Source: Shewanella sp. SR44-3 (lineage in GTDB: Bacteria > Pseudomonadota > Gammaproteobacteria > Enterobacterales > Shewanellaceae). From it: a stretch of 49,830 bases of DNA. Below, piece by piece: positions 37,663 to 47,255 of the stretch. Both the position numbers and the translations under genes were made by a program. Numbering within the stretch: the stretch's first letter is position 1; each line of letters opens with the position of its first letter. The DNA is taken from assembly GCF_014163735.1 (NCBI RefSeq), contig NZ_JACJDV010000026.1, positions 1 through 49,830 on the forward strand, read 5' to 3'. The notes below the pieces were generated by a model, which was given only the letters and a program-made list of their open reading frames with translations, searched no databases and was not told the origin of the DNA.

Positions 37663-38385
37663 TTAACCACATTTATCAGTTGCTTTATAATGATCTTCAA
37701 GGGCGAAATTAACCGCACTTTGGCCGTGTATGGCGGTGGTGTCATACAGAGGGACCGAAGTATGCTCTTGCTGCACCAGCAAGGCGATTTCTGTGCAACC
37801 GAGGATCACAGCTTGGGCACCTTGTTGGTGCAGCTTCTCGATAATCTCTACATATTGCTGCCTAGACTCCGGACAAATGATGCCCTGACAAAGCTCAGTG
37901 TAAATGATCTTATGCACCACTTGCTGCGCAAGCTCATCAGGAATAAGTACCTCTATATCAAACTGCTCCCTAAGCCTACCTTTATAGAAATCTTCCGCCA
38001 TAGTGAATTGAGTGCCCAGTAGTCCGACCCGTGTAACGCCATCCTTGATGAGTTGTTGCGCGGTCGCATCTGCAATATGAATAAGGGGAATGTTAATCGC
38101 CGCACTAATTTGCGGCGCGAGCTTGTGCATGGTATTAGTGCAAATCAGCAGACAATCGGCGCCAGCGGCCTCAACGGACTGGGCCACAGCGGTAAGAATA
38201 TCCGCAGTTTGCTGCCACTTCCCTTGATGTTGCAACTGCTCAATTTCAGCAAAGTCGACACTGTTTAAGCATATCTTTGCCGAATGCAGCCCGCCTAACT
38301 CACGATTGATGCCTTGATTAATCAATTTATAATAGCTAAGGGTCGACTCCCAGCTCATGCCGCCCAATAATCCTATGGTTTTCAT
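37663..38385 (-). CDS. Aspartate/glutamate racemase family protein (YgeA-like)
   Basis: 240 residues. GLLGGMSWESTLSYY starts the fold. Two catalytic Cys motifs are present, LICTNTMHK (first half) and LGCTEIALL (second half), as in cofactor-free amino-acid racemases. E. coli YgeA acts on several amino acids at low rates. AAGGGAT precedes the ATG. It is 65 bases before the WYL regulator on the same strand; no functional tie to CRISPR is evident. Confidence 0.9.
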   Translation of the reverse strand: MKTIGLLGGMSWESTLSYYKLINQGINRELGGLHSAKICLNSVDFAEIEQLQHQGKWQQTADILTAVAQSVEAAGADCLLICTNTMHKLAPQISAAINIPLIHIADATAQQLIKDGVTRVGLLGTQFTMAEDFYKGRLREQFDIEVLIPDELAQQVVHKIIYTELCQGIICPESRQQYVEIIEKLHQQGAQAVILGCTEIALLVQQEHTSVPLYDTTAIHGQSAVNFALEDHYKATDKCG

Positions 38386-38413
38386 AATTCAATCCCTTGC
38401 TATTTTCTATTGG

Positions 38414-38476
38414 TTATTTGTGATTTGTTATTTGTTATTTGTTATTTGTTAATAGTTAATAGTTAATAGTGAGTGG
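38414..38476. repeat. Heptamer tandem repeat
   Basis: Nine in-phase 7-base units: TTATTTG, TGATTTG, three TTATTTG, three TTAATAG, then TGAGTGG. The next seven bases, TTAATCA, run into the stop codon of the GFA gene at 38477. Copy number could vary by slippage, changing the distance between the GFA gene and ygeA. Confidence 0.85.
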
Positions 38477-38926
38477 TTAATCATACACGTCATTAATGCC
38501 AGATAAGCTCACCCAAGGTAAGGCCCTGACTTGATATACACTAACGCTTGGATGAGGAAAGGTCTGGGCGGCGCTTTTATGATCGCCCTGTGAGCCCAAT
38601 TGCGGTACTGTGTTAAAGGTCAAGCAAGCAAAGTTCCCCACAGGAATAGCAATAACATCAGGCATAGATACGGTGGAGAAATACACAGTTGCACCACATT
38701 GCGGACAAAAATGAAAATCAATCACCCCACCACTTTCGCCCGTTCGTTGGTAAATCTTAGTTTCGCCGCTTATTTTGGTGTGATCCACATTAAACCTAGC
38801 TTGCACCCCAAAGGCACTTCCTGTTCGTTTTTGACAAGCGATACAATGACACACAGAGACTCTTAATGGCTCACCTTTAGTCGTGATTGACACTTGACCG
38901 CAGTTACAGCTGGCTCTTCTTTCCAT
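38477..38926 (-). CDS. GFA-family zinc-binding protein (second copy)
   Basis: 149 residues. Zinc-binding Cys sets are CNCGQV, VCHCIACQKRTGSAF and HFCPQCGATVYF. Distinct in sequence from the GFA protein at 21463. AGGAG precedes the ATG. Substrate unknown. Ends in the heptamer repeat tract. Confidence 0.88.
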   Translation of the reverse strand: MERRASCNCGQVSITTKGEPLRVSVCHCIACQKRTGSAFGVQARFNVDHTKISGETKIYQRTGESGGVIDFHFCPQCGATVYFSTVSMPDVIAIPVGNFACLTFNTVPQLGSQGDHKSAAQTFPHPSVSVYQVRALPWVSLSGINDVYD

Positions 38927-39068
38927 GGTGACTCCTGTGGACGTTTTTGTGAATGTGTCTGTGAATATTCAAAATATATCTGCAATGAGTATGGCGTTTT
39001 ATTTGTTGATAATGCAATCTATCTTAGGCATTTATCACTAAATTAACTCATGTTTTAAATAGGGAAAA

Positions 39069-39749
39069 ATGGATACAAATCGCCAAGCCGTCTCGTTATT
39101 TAATCAATTAGCCCAAGGCTATCAAGACAAGTACATGGATGTAAGCCTTTATGCCTGCGCGCTCGATAAATTCTGTAGCCTGCTTGTACCTAATGCCGCA
39201 GTCTTGGATATGGCCTGTGGCCCTGGCAATCTTAGTCGTTATTTGCTGGATAAACGCCCAGATATCAACCTATTAGGGTTAGATTTAGCGCCTAATATGC
39301 TAGAGCTTGCCAAGCTTAATAATCCAGAAGCTGCGTTTATGCGGATGGATTGCCGCGACATTGATTTCAATCAGTTATCAAATAAAGCATTCGCGACAAG
39401 ATTAATGGGAAAACATATTCAAGCATTCGATGCCTTGGTTTGCGGCTTTGTGTTGCCCTATTTAACCTCTGCTGAAGTGCTAGCATTATTTAATGATATA
39501 CATAGGTTAATTAAAGATAATGGCATTATTTACCTAAGCACAATGACTGGGAGTCTCACGGATTCAGGGGGACAAATCTCAAGCTCTGGCCAAGAGATGT
39601 ATATTCATTATCATGAAGAACCACAGCTTATACAGGCCTTAATCACAACGGGTTTTGAACTGATAAGCCATAGCAAGCAAGCCATCACCAATCCATCCCT
39701 TGAACGTCAAGTTGTAGACAGTCTCTTTATAGCAAAAAAGCGCCCTTAG
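39069..39749 (+). CDS. Class I SAM-dependent methyltransferase
   Basis: 226 residues. Motif I LDMACGPGNLSRYLL near residue 47 binds S-adenosylmethionine. LLGLDLAPNMLELAK is the acidic loop, and CGFVLPYL and LIKDNGIIYLST are later motifs. AGGG precedes the ATG. Substrate unknown. Convergent with oleD, whose stop is 32 bases beyond. Confidence 0.88.
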   Translation: MDTNRQAVSLFNQLAQGYQDKYMDVSLYACALDKFCSLLVPNAAVLDMACGPGNLSRYLLDKRPDINLLGLDLAPNMLELAKLNNPEAAFMRMDCRDIDFNQLSNKAFATRLMGKHIQAFDALVCGFVLPYLTSAEVLALFNDIHRLIKDNGIIYLSTMTGSLTDSGGQISSSGQEMYIHYHEEPQLIQALITTGFELISHSKQAITNPSLERQVVDSLFIAKKRP

Positions 39750-39781
39750 ACGCCTATTCTATACTGGCTAAATGTAATCTA

Positions 39782-40897
39782 TTAACTGTCCGTAAGTGAT
39801 AGCTTAAGCTTTACCATTCCTTCAGCTATGCTCACCTGTGGCTGATAACCTAAATCTTTTTTAGCGGCGCTAATATCAAAATAATGACTGGTAGAGAGCT
39901 GTTTAGCCACAAAACGCGTCATCACAGGCTCACTTCGTAATCGCAAAAGACCATAAGTAAGCTCTAGAAAATAACCAACATAAAAGGCTAATGTCGCTGG
40001 TACTCGCTTGCTGATAGGCGCCATGTTTGCACTGGCTAAAATACTGTTTAACATCGCCGCCATGGTAATGGGTTCATCATTACTAAGAAAATACGCTTTA
40101 CCGGCACTGTTTGCCGCTTGGCATAAATCTAATCCTGCCAATAAATGCCCATAGGCGGCATTATCAATAAAAATGCTATCGACTAGTTTATCCTCTTTAC
40201 CCACAAGTTTAAGCTTGCCTGCTTTGGCTCTGGCGAGGACCCTTGGCACTAAGTGAGGATCCCCAGGCCCCCAAATAAGGTGCGGTCTTAAGGCCACTGT
40301 TTTCACTTTTTCGCCATTAGCGGCAAGGATCATCTTCTCGGCGCATGCCTTAGATTGGGCATAAAAATTCAGGAACTTAACCGCGTAGGGTGCAGACTCA
40401 TTGATACCATTTTCATCTTCACCTTTAAACGTCACACTGGGGGTACTGGTATACACAAGCTTTTTGATCTTAAGCTTTTTACAAGCACGAATAACATTGG
40501 CAGCGCCATTCACATTAGGCATAAAATAGCTATCTTCACTGCCCCACACTCCAGCTTTTGAGGCCACATGAAATACCAAATCACAACCCTTCATTGCCTC
40601 AAGCAGGTTGTCATAATCGCAGATATCCCCTTGGTACATATCGACCCCAAGACGTACTAGCTCTGGATAAGCGCTTCTGGCAAAACCAGTCACTTTTATA
40701 CCCGCAGCGATTAAGCGCTTACAAATAGCTTTACCCAAAAATCCGCCAGCCCCTGTGACAAATACCTTGCTGCACTGACTTTTTAGGGCGGTAAGCACCG
40801 CCTGTTCAGCTTGAGTCAAGGAAGAAAAATCAAGCTGTTTTATGCTGTTGATGTTTGACCCTTGATGTTTTAATCCAGTTTTTTTTGAGGCTAACAC
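39782..40897 (-). CDS. oleD: OleD, NADPH-dependent 2-alkyl-3-ketoalkanoate reductase
   Basis: About 371 residues. OleD reduces the beta-keto acid made by OleA to a beta-hydroxy acid. Rossmann motif VTGAGGFLG and the SDR pair Y-x-x-x-K in FYAQSKACAEK are present, in an extended SDR (3-beta-HSD-like) fold. The start is set at GTG 40897: GGAAGGA lies just upstream and it begins two bases after the oleC stop. An in-frame ATG at 40912 inside oleC has no ribosome site. Last gene of the ole cluster. Confidence 0.92.
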   Translation of the reverse strand: MLASKKTGLKHQGSNINSIKQLDFSSLTQAEQAVLTALKSQCSKVFVTGAGGFLGKAICKRLIAAGIKVTGFARSAYPELVRLGVDMYQGDICDYDNLLEAMKGCDLVFHVASKAGVWGSEDSYFMPNVNGAANVIRACKKLKIKKLVYTSTPSVTFKGEDENGINESAPYAVKFLNFYAQSKACAEKMILAANGEKVKTVALRPHLIWGPGDPHLVPRVLARAKAGKLKLVGKEDKLVDSIFIDNAAYGHLLAGLDLCQAANSAGKAYFLSNDEPITMAAMLNSILASANMAPISKRVPATLAFYVGYFLELTYGLLRLRSEPVMTRFVAKQLSTSHYFDISAAKKDLGYQPQVSIAEGMVKLKLSLTDS

Positions 40898-40899
40898 TG

Positions 40900-42612
40900 T
40901 TATTCCTTCCATTTAGCTTGGGCCCAAATGGCAAGCTTCTCGCGAAATATTTTGGCATTATGGCGCACATCCATAGGGAAACTGGGATGAATTAAAAAGC
41001 GCTCAATGCCTTGAGTATGGGAATGTGACGCAGCTATGTCTTTTAAGCTTTGATACAAGGCTTTAGTGTCGCTGCAGGCTAAACTTTTATCTAATTCTAG
41101 GCATAATAATGGCACAAGCTGGTCATTAAGCTTAATCCCCACCAACGCCGAGCGCAGCACCTGAGGATGAGTGTTAAATACCCGCTCGCAAGGGATAGAC
41201 AAGTAGCGCTTAGGTGATGCTGAACCATCGGGTATTTTAGTGTCAACTCTGTGGGCTTTACGGCCACACATCCATAAATTGCCCGCATCATCTAAATAGC
41301 CTAAATCCCCCATGCGATGACGTATGCCGCCCTCAGCGTCGTTGATTTTGCCTAAGACATTGGCCTTGTCATTGCGATAATAACTTTGGCTGACCACAGG
41401 GCCTTTGACCACAATTTCACCGACTTGATCCGCCTTGAGGGCTAGTTCTGGCTGCCAAGAGGCCATCGGTTCATCACTAATGGCAATAATACTTATCTGA
41501 ACCCCATTAATGGCTTTACCGACACAAATACCTGCGCCCTTGTCGGTTAACTCTTTAGTGGGGAGCAAGTCTTGGCTTGAAATAAAGCTGATGGGTAAAG
41601 ATTCGGTTGCGCCGTAGGAATTAAGTACTGGCACTTGTGGGTTAAGCAGCTTAGTAAAACGGGCAATAGAGTCGATACTGGCCGGTGCCCCCGCCGAAAT
41701 AACCCGCTTAACGCTGGTGAGTTTATGCTTCATTGCCTCACCAGCTTGTCCTAAGCGCTCAAGCAGCGCGGGATTAACAAATAGATTGCTGCACTGGTAT
41801 TGCTCAATGGCGGCAAATAAATACTCTGGCTTGGCAGTAATGGGTTTACTGGCGTCCATATCTGGCACGATTGAAGCCATGCCAAGGGCTGGGCCAAATA
41901 ATGAAAATAGCGGAAAAGTGGCTAGATCGCGCTCACCGGGTTGAATGCCATAATCGCATCTTAATGCCTCGATTTGCGCCTCAAACATACTGTGACTATA
42001 GACAACCCCCTTGGGCAAGCCTGTGCTGCCGCTGGTAAACAAGATGGCCGCCATGTCATGGTCATTGAGTTTGACCATAGGGTATTGCTTCACTTTGCGT
42101 TTAACACTTTCCTCAAGCAATTCATCAAGACTTGGTGCACCTGAGAGTAGTCTTGCCAGCGAACCGCCACCCACATTAATACAATGACGCACACTGCCTT
42201 TACCCCAGCCAAGTAGTTGCCTGGCAATATGAGCCTTGGGTATACCGATAAATACTTGTGGCTCGGCGTCCTCGAAACATTGCTTAAGGTTTGCCGTCCC
42301 CATACCTGGGTCCACCAAAATAGGGATAATGCCCGCTTTAAATAGTGCGAAAGTTAATGCGAAAAATTCAATACTTGGGGTCACCATCAATACGGCTTTC
42401 ATGCCAGCAACAATACCCTGTTGATTGAGCGCAAAGGCGATATCATCAGAGCGTTTATCAAGCTGGGCGAAGTTGATTTCTTGGTAGCTAAAACGGGCTT
42501 TGCTAGACAACAGCCCTCTATGAGCCTGTTGCACAGCGACGGCTAATGCCGTTGGGGTGTCTTTTGCTGCATTATACAGGTGTCGACATAGGTTAGCGCT
42601 TGGCGTAGTCAT
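40900..42612 (-). CDS. oleC: OleC, beta-lactone synthetase (AMP-forming family)
   Basis: 570 residues. OleC uses ATP to close the OleD product into a beta-lactone. The adenylate P-loop [13 protein letters not shown] lies near residue 190. [10 protein letters not shown] is the core A5 motif and [20 protein letters not shown] is A7/A8. Family known from Shewanella and Xanthomonas ole clusters. It lies 135 bases after oleB and abuts oleD. Confidence 0.94.
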   Translation of the reverse strand: MTTPSANLCRHLYNAAKDTPTALAVAVQQAHRGLLSSKARFSYQEINFAQLDKRSDDIAFALNQQGIVAGMKAVLMVTPSIEFFALTFALFKAGIIPILVDPGMGTANLKQCFEDAEPQVFIGIPKAHIARQLLGWGKGSVRHCINVGGGSLARLLSGAPSLDELLEESVKRKVKQYPMVKLNDHDMAAILFTSGSTGLPKGVVYSHSMFEAQIEALRCDYGIQPGERDLATFPLFSLFGPALGMASIVPDMDASKPITAKPEYLFAAIEQYQCSNLFVNPALLERLGQAGEAMKHKLTSVKRVISAGAPASIDSIARFTKLLNPQVPVLNSYGATESLPISFISSQDLLPTKELTDKGAGICVGKAINGVQISIIAISDEPMASWQPELALKADQVGEIVVKGPVVSQSYYRNDKANVLGKINDAEGGIRHRMGDLGYLDDAGNLWMCGRKAHRVDTKIPDGSASPKRYLSIPCERVFNTHPQVLRSALVGIKLNDQLVPLLCLELDKSLACSDTKALYQSLKDIAASHSHTQGIERFLIHPSFPMDVRHNAKIFREKLAIWAQAKWKE

Positions 42613-42747
42613 AGCTAGGGCACTCTTTTAATAATGAAGAAAGCCGTCATAATCATAGGCTAAAGCTTAGATTGTAACGGCCATGATATCAGTACGTTAA
42701 CTGTAAAACACCGCTAAACTGCTATTCTATCAATGTGTTTTTTCAGA

Positions 42748-43623
42748 CTATTTTCCTGTCAAAAAGTCTTTCACTAACCCTATAACTTCTTTAGGAGCAT
42801 CTTCAAGAATATAGTGACCGCAATCAGCAAACTCATGCACCTTGGCATGGGGCAAACGCTCGCGCCATTCTTGCAAGAAATGCTTATCAAACACAAAATC
42901 CTGCATACCAAAGCAAATTAGTGCAGGGGTTTTATTAAACTGAGTGAGGCTTTGCGCGATATCAGTCACCAATTGGTAATTTCTATCACTGGGCTTTAAT
43001 GGAATATCCTGCACAAAACGCAGCGTCGATATACGGTTAGCCCAAGAATTAAATGGCGCCACATAAGCTTCACGCACAGCTTTATCCATAGGTTTGCGCT
43101 TAACGCCAACGAAAGATGCCGCCGCCGAAAACGCATTGAAACCACGCACTAACAAGGTGCCTAAAAAGGTTTCGCGGCATAGCCACAGCGCCCAAGGAAA
43201 AGGCTTACTCTGCGGCAGATGAAACGCGGCAGTGTTGAGTAAGACTAAGCGCTTTATGCGCTCAGGGTAGCGCGCAGCATAGCCCATGCCTATCATGCCG
43301 CCCCAATCGTGCAGCACTAAGGTGATGTTTTCACGCACGTCGAGATGCTCAAGTAACGCTTCAAGATCGTCAATGCGGCTTGTTAAGGTGTAATCATATT
43401 GTGGGTCATCAGGCTTATCCGACAGGCCGCAACCTATGTGATCAGGCACGATGCACTGAAAATCCCCTTTAAGTTCTGCCACCAAATTACGGTAGTAATA
43501 ACTCCAGCTGGGATTGCCGTGCACCATAACCACAGGCTCGCCCTGACCTTCATTGAGATAATGCAACTGCTGGCCATTGCGTGACAAAAAATGGCTCTTA
43601 AAAGGCAATAGGGACTCTAACAT
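42748..43623 (-). CDS. oleB: OleB, beta-lactone decarboxylase (alpha/beta-hydrolase)
   Basis: 291 residues. OleB releases CO2 from the beta-lactone to give the cis-olefin. HGNPSWSYYYRNL (residues 35-47) is the oxyanion region. LVLHDWGG places the Asp nucleophile at residue 106, as in haloalkane dehalogenases, and CGHYILEDAP near residue 270 holds the catalytic His. It lies 28 bases after oleA and 135 bases before oleC. Confidence 0.94.
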   Translation of the reverse strand: MLESLLPFKSHFLSRNGQQLHYLNEGQGEPVVMVHGNPSWSYYYRNLVAELKGDFQCIVPDHIGCGLSDKPDDPQYDYTLTSRIDDLEALLEHLDVRENITLVLHDWGGMIGMGYAARYPERIKRLVLLNTAAFHLPQSKPFPWALWLCRETFLGTLLVRGFNAFSAAASFVGVKRKPMDKAVREAYVAPFNSWANRISTLRFVQDIPLKPSDRNYQLVTDIAQSLTQFNKTPALICFGMQDFVFDKHFLQEWRERLPHAKVHEFADCGHYILEDAPKEVIGLVKDFLTGK

Positions 43624-43651
43624 TGTATTTCCTAGCTGTTATTCTAATTAT

Positions 43652-44701
43652 TTACCACTTAATGCCTAGCATCATGCAGTTAAGGCCGCTGCCAATACCC
43701 AGAAAACTCACCTGATCGCCCACTTTTAAGAAGCCTTGATCGTGCGCCATAGCTGCGGTCACAGGTAACGACACAGTGCCCATGTTGCCTAAGGTTTGGT
43801 AAGTTGGGTATTCTTTTTCATGGGGGATATTAAGCGCATTAAGCACCTGTCTGCGGTTAGAAGCGCCCACTTGGTGACAAATCACCTTGTCGACTTGTTC
43901 TACCAGCCAATCACGCTGAGACAAAAAATGCTCCCAGGTATGCTTGGCCAAATCTACGCCTTCTTTAAGTAAGGTCACCGCATCGGTTCGCATAAACTCG
44001 CGGTACAACAAGTGCCCAGCTTCTTGGAGGCCCCATTGACACAGCTGATGATGCTCTGGCGCAGACAAGTGACTAGCGCCTAATAATTGGTGCTGGCGGG
44101 CAGTTTTTAACGGCAAGCTGCCATCGGTTAGAATCACCGCAATAGCGCCTGAACCGCCAGTTAAGGTGGCTAAGGACTGAGCAAAGTTTTGCATGGTGGG
44201 ATCGGCAAGCATATTGTCGATTGTCGCTTCGACGATATCGCGTGCTGATTCGCAAGACACCACCATACCGGCTTTAATCTGCCCAAGTTCGATACGGTTT
44301 GCGATATCCAAAATCCCTGATAACACCCCAAGGCAAGCGTTGCTGATGTCATAAATGGCGGTGTCTTTAGACACCCCTAGTTCGGCTGCTATGCGGCATG
44401 CTGTGGCAGGTTCGTGCTGATCGCGGCACACGCCAGTGTAAACCACTGCGCCTAAATCACTCACGGCGATGCCAGTTTCATCTATGGCTTTATGGGCGGC
44501 ACTAATAGCACCGTCAGAGAGACGAAAGCCTTTAGGCCACCAGCGGCGCTCTGTAATTCCAGTTAAGGCGGCAAGCTGGCCCATAGGAATACGGAACTTT
44601 TGATATAAAGGCGCTAGGCGTGATTCTAGATCTAGGCTGGACACCACTAGGGGGGCAAGCTCATAGGCTAAACTATTGATAAAGACGCGGGAATATTTCA
44701 T
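43652..44701 (-). CDS. oleA: OleA, acyl-CoA head-to-head condensing thiolase
   Basis: 349 residues. OleA joins two fatty acyl-CoAs to a 2-alkyl-3-keto acid. The thiolase Cys is Cys123 in DISNACLGVLSG. Glu97 (CRDQHEPAT) sits at the same spacing from the Cys as the catalytic Glu117/Cys143 pair of Xanthomonas OleA. Other motifs are GGSGAIAV, VICHQVGASN and LGNMGTVSLP. It begins the cluster. In Shewanella the products derive from polyunsaturated chains and are made in the cold. No strong ribosome site was seen before the ATG. Confidence 0.95.
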   Translation of the reverse strand: MKYSRVFINSLAYELAPLVVSSLDLESRLAPLYQKFRIPMGQLAALTGITERRWWPKGFRLSDGAISAAHKAIDETGIAVSDLGAVVYTGVCRDQHEPATACRIAAELGVSKDTAIYDISNACLGVLSGILDIANRIELGQIKAGMVVSCESARDIVEATIDNMLADPTMQNFAQSLATLTGGSGAIAVILTDGSLPLKTARQHQLLGASHLSAPEHHQLCQWGLQEAGHLLYREFMRTDAVTLLKEGVDLAKHTWEHFLSQRDWLVEQVDKVICHQVGASNRRQVLNALNIPHEKEYPTYQTLGNMGTVSLPVTAAMAHDQGFLKVGDQVSFLGIGSGLNCMMLGIKW

Positions 44702-45011
44702 GAAACCGTATTAATCACTCATTATGATAGCCGTTATGGCACGACTCAATTTATTGTTATTCGTTTGGGCAGCTTATCTCTGGCTCATTTCACAAGCAAA
44801 ATGCGAGATAAAAACTCCCTAAGCAGCCATTTGAGCAAGAATAGCCTAAATATTCAATCAAAAACCGCCTTTAAGCCCTAAGCTGCCACTACACTTTACC
44901 TACAAATTAGTCATTATCATTCGACTAGCTGCTTGATTTAATCAAAAAAATTATAAATAAAATAACTTAAACAAAGGCTTAAATACCCATTTGATACTTA
45001 AGCCTAGATTT
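44702..45011. promoter_or_regulatory. Intergenic region upstream of oleA
   Basis: 310 bases with no gene. It must hold the oleA promoter. A 13-base palindrome TTGATTTAATCAA lies at 44933-44945, about 235 bases before oleA and 70 after the methyltransferase stop. It may be part of that gene's terminator (A-run follows on the plus strand) or an operator. No clear -10/-35 pair is asserted. Confidence 0.4.
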
Positions 45012-46370
45012 TCAATATTTAATGCCTTGAATAAAGCCATTTCTTGGAGTGATACTGTTTGCACAAAATTCACTCAGCCCTACCTGATAACCTGACTCCT
45101 GTAAATAAATGGCACGGTCCAGTAATAACCAAGTCTCTAATACGCTGCGAAATAAATGACTGACCAAATCTATCCGTAAGGTCAGTGCGTGCCTTTTCTG
45201 GCCTTGGCGTAAAAAGGCCGCAAAATCTACCCCTTTTGGTAATAATAATTGTTTGGCACTGGCGGCCCAGTGACAAAAATCGACAAAACTGCCACTCAGC
45301 TGACTCTGTTTTAGCGTCGGTACGGGTAAATAATGTTGCTTGCCAGTGATTTCACGCTGCAAACTGTCAAACCCTAAACGCCACACAACCTCTTGGTGAC
45401 GTAAAGCTTGCTGCTTGGAACTTGCTATCACGCTTTGCTGCAAGGGTAGCTGTAAATGATGCCGAGTAAGACCCAATCCCCTGCCGTTCGCCGCCAATAA
45501 TTGTGCCTTGCTCGATAACGGCTGATATACCTGCTCTCGAATAAGGTGATAACAACAGGGGGAGATGGAAATCATCTTTGTATTGGCAGCGGTTGCAAGC
45601 TGTAATAAACGCACATGTAAATCGCCGCAGGCATGTAAAGCGATAGCGTGCTGCTTTGCCTTAATAGGGCTATTCTCTGCGTGAATATCTATGTCTTCAA
45701 AGGCATCCGCGCAAATAAAATCTTGCGCAACGTGCCATTTATCGGCAAGTGTCTGGCCTTGTTCACACAAGCTCTGCTGCCACTCAAGACTGGTCACCGC
45801 CACCTGTTGAGTTTTTGCCACTAAGCGGCCAAGGTGACCTTTACCCGCACACCACTCAAGCACAGGCAAGTCATTAACACCTTGCAGAAAACTCATCTGG
45901 GTAAATGCGGTAATTTGCTGCCATTTACGGCCCTTTATGCCAGCGCTAAAGTGGCTCAAATCCTGATGGCTAAAGGCATCAGTCGCGGCTGGGTCCTTAT
46001 CAGCTAAGCTTTGCTCATCCACTCGCGGTTCATCGATGCGCAGCGCGGAAAAAGCATTATCGAGTAATGGCAGCAAGTCAATTAAAGATTGAATTTCAGG
46101 GGCATGATGCGCGGCCTTTGCAAGATCCAATCTAAGGCTTGGCAGTAAGGTGGCGACTAAGGCCGTTTGATTTTTATCTATTGTATCAATGTTCTCATCA
46201 TCAAGGGCGGTTACTGCAGTAGCTAAATGGGGAAAGCGAACAGCCCAAGGCAAATCATGACATTCAAAGGCCTGCAATTGCCACAGCGGGGCTAATCCAA
46301 GCAATAACTGATTAAGACGTTCAAAATGCTGCCCATACCCAGAGGGGGGAATTTGTTGCTCAATGGCCAT
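45012..46370 (-). CDS. Methyltransferase-domain protein (Methyltransf_32-like)
   Basis: 452 residues. LEWCAGKGHLGRLVA is the SAM-binding motif I near residue 175. HACGDLHVRLL and SPCCYHL are typical of the Methyltransf_32/GSTCD-like group. The N-terminal ~150 residues are unassigned. Substrate unknown. Weak ribosome site before the ATG at 46370; divergent from the DUF1289 gene. Confidence 0.8.
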   Translation of the reverse strand: MAIEQQIPPSGYGQHFERLNQLLLGLAPLWQLQAFECHDLPWAVRFPHLATAVTALDDENIDTIDKNQTALVATLLPSLRLDLAKAAHHAPEIQSLIDLLPLLDNAFSALRIDEPRVDEQSLADKDPAATDAFSHQDLSHFSAGIKGRKWQQITAFTQMSFLQGVNDLPVLEWCAGKGHLGRLVAKTQQVAVTSLEWQQSLCEQGQTLADKWHVAQDFICADAFEDIDIHAENSPIKAKQHAIALHACGDLHVRLLQLATAANTKMISISPCCYHLIREQVYQPLSSKAQLLAANGRGLGLTRHHLQLPLQQSVIASSKQQALRHQEVVWRLGFDSLQREITGKQHYLPVPTLKQSQLSGSFVDFCHWAASAKQLLLPKGVDFAAFLRQGQKRHALTLRIDLVSHLFRSVLETWLLLDRAIYLQESGYQVGLSEFCANSITPRNGFIQGIKY

Positions 46371-46465
46371 TAATTAACTGCACTCGACATGCTATGCTTT
46401 GCACCACTAACAGCTTACCGAAGTTACCGGTAAGCGTATGAAATAGATAACTGAGATTGTAAACC

Positions 46466-46690
46466 ATGCATTCACCTTGTGTCGCCCGCTGCGGCTTAAA
46501 TGATGACGATTATTGTATGGGCTGTTTTCGCCACATCGATGAAATTGTTTCTTGGTCATCAACCACAGAAATTGAACAACAAGTGATTTGGGATAAATTG
46601 CCTGCGCGAAAAATTGCGTTTGAGGGAGACAGTAATAACCAAACCATCAGCCGCGCCAAATGGCTTGCCACAGAAGCTAAACAAGGCTAA
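46466..46690 (+). CDS. DUF1289-family small protein
   Basis: 74 residues. The Cys pattern SPCVARCGLNDDDYCMGCFRHIDEI defines DUF1289, thought to bind an iron-sulphur cluster or metal; function unknown. Followed by a basic C-terminus. Convergent with yajD. Confidence 0.88.
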   Translation: MHSPCVARCGLNDDDYCMGCFRHIDEIVSWSSTTEIEQQVIWDKLPARKIAFEGDSNNQTISRAKWLATEAKQG

Positions 46691-46723
46691 TACCGGTATT
46701 CTCCAAGCGTTTAATCTTGCAGT

Positions 46724-47086
46724 TTACTTTTTCATTCTCGCTTTCAGATCGGCGAAAGGGTTATAAGTCGCAGTTGCTTGTTTGGTTTCAGTGGTGCTGC
46801 CATAGCGAATAAGCTCTTCAAAACGTGAATGCTCATTATCGTGACAATACAGGCATAGCAGTTCCCAATTACTGCCATCTGAAGGGTTATTATCGTGATT
46901 GTGATCCCTGTGATGCACAGTGAGCTCAGACAAATTTTTATGAGTAAATTCACGAGTACAGCGACCACATACCCAAGGGTAAAGCTTTAACGCTTGCTCA
47001 CGGTAACCCTTCTCACGACTGGCTTTATACTCATTGGCTTCGGCCAATACTTTATCTAACTTGCTTTGACCCTGATTTGCTGACAT
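46724..47086 (-). CDS. yajD: YajD-family HNH nuclease-like protein
   Basis: 120 residues from ATG 47086 (MSANQGQSKLDK). The HNH motif includes WVCGRCTREF, LTVHHRDHNHDNNPSDGSNWELLCLYCHDNEH and NPFADLKARMKK, matching E. coli YajD throughout. An upstream ATG (47146) would add 20 hydrophobic residues overlapping the BetT-like terminator, so the shorter start is preferred. Role uncertain. Confidence 0.88.
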   Translation of the reverse strand: MSANQGQSKLDKVLAEANEYKASREKGYREQALKLYPWVCGRCTREFTHKNLSELTVHHRDHNHDNNPSDGSNWELLCLYCHDNEHSRFEELIRYGSTTETKQATATYNPFADLKARMKK

Positions 47087-47101
47087 TGCCTTTCTCACAC
47101 T

Positions 47102-47146
47102 CAAAAAAATTGCCCCTAGGATAATAAGGCTTATCACTGGGGGCAA
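47102..47146 (-). terminator. Terminator after BetT-like gene
   Basis: TTGCCCC (47110-47116) pairs with GGGGCAA (47140-47146). A smaller inner inverted repeat GATAA / TTATC adds to the stem. On the minus strand the stem is followed by TTTTTTT. This is a convincing intrinsic terminator, located just ahead of yajD. Confidence 0.8.
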
Positions 47147-47255
47147 TCTATTTATTCAGCGCTAGCCATTAAAGCGCTAATGCGGGTCATTGGCAACCTA
47201 ACCCGAGTGACATCTCTAACCTATGTATTTTTGATACACAGCGATGCAATACGGC

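Noticed and set aside
44933..44945. TTGATTTAATCAA as a FadR or FabR site for the ole genes
   Set aside because: The sequence does not fit the known FadR or FabR consensus, and it lies too far from oleA to assign.
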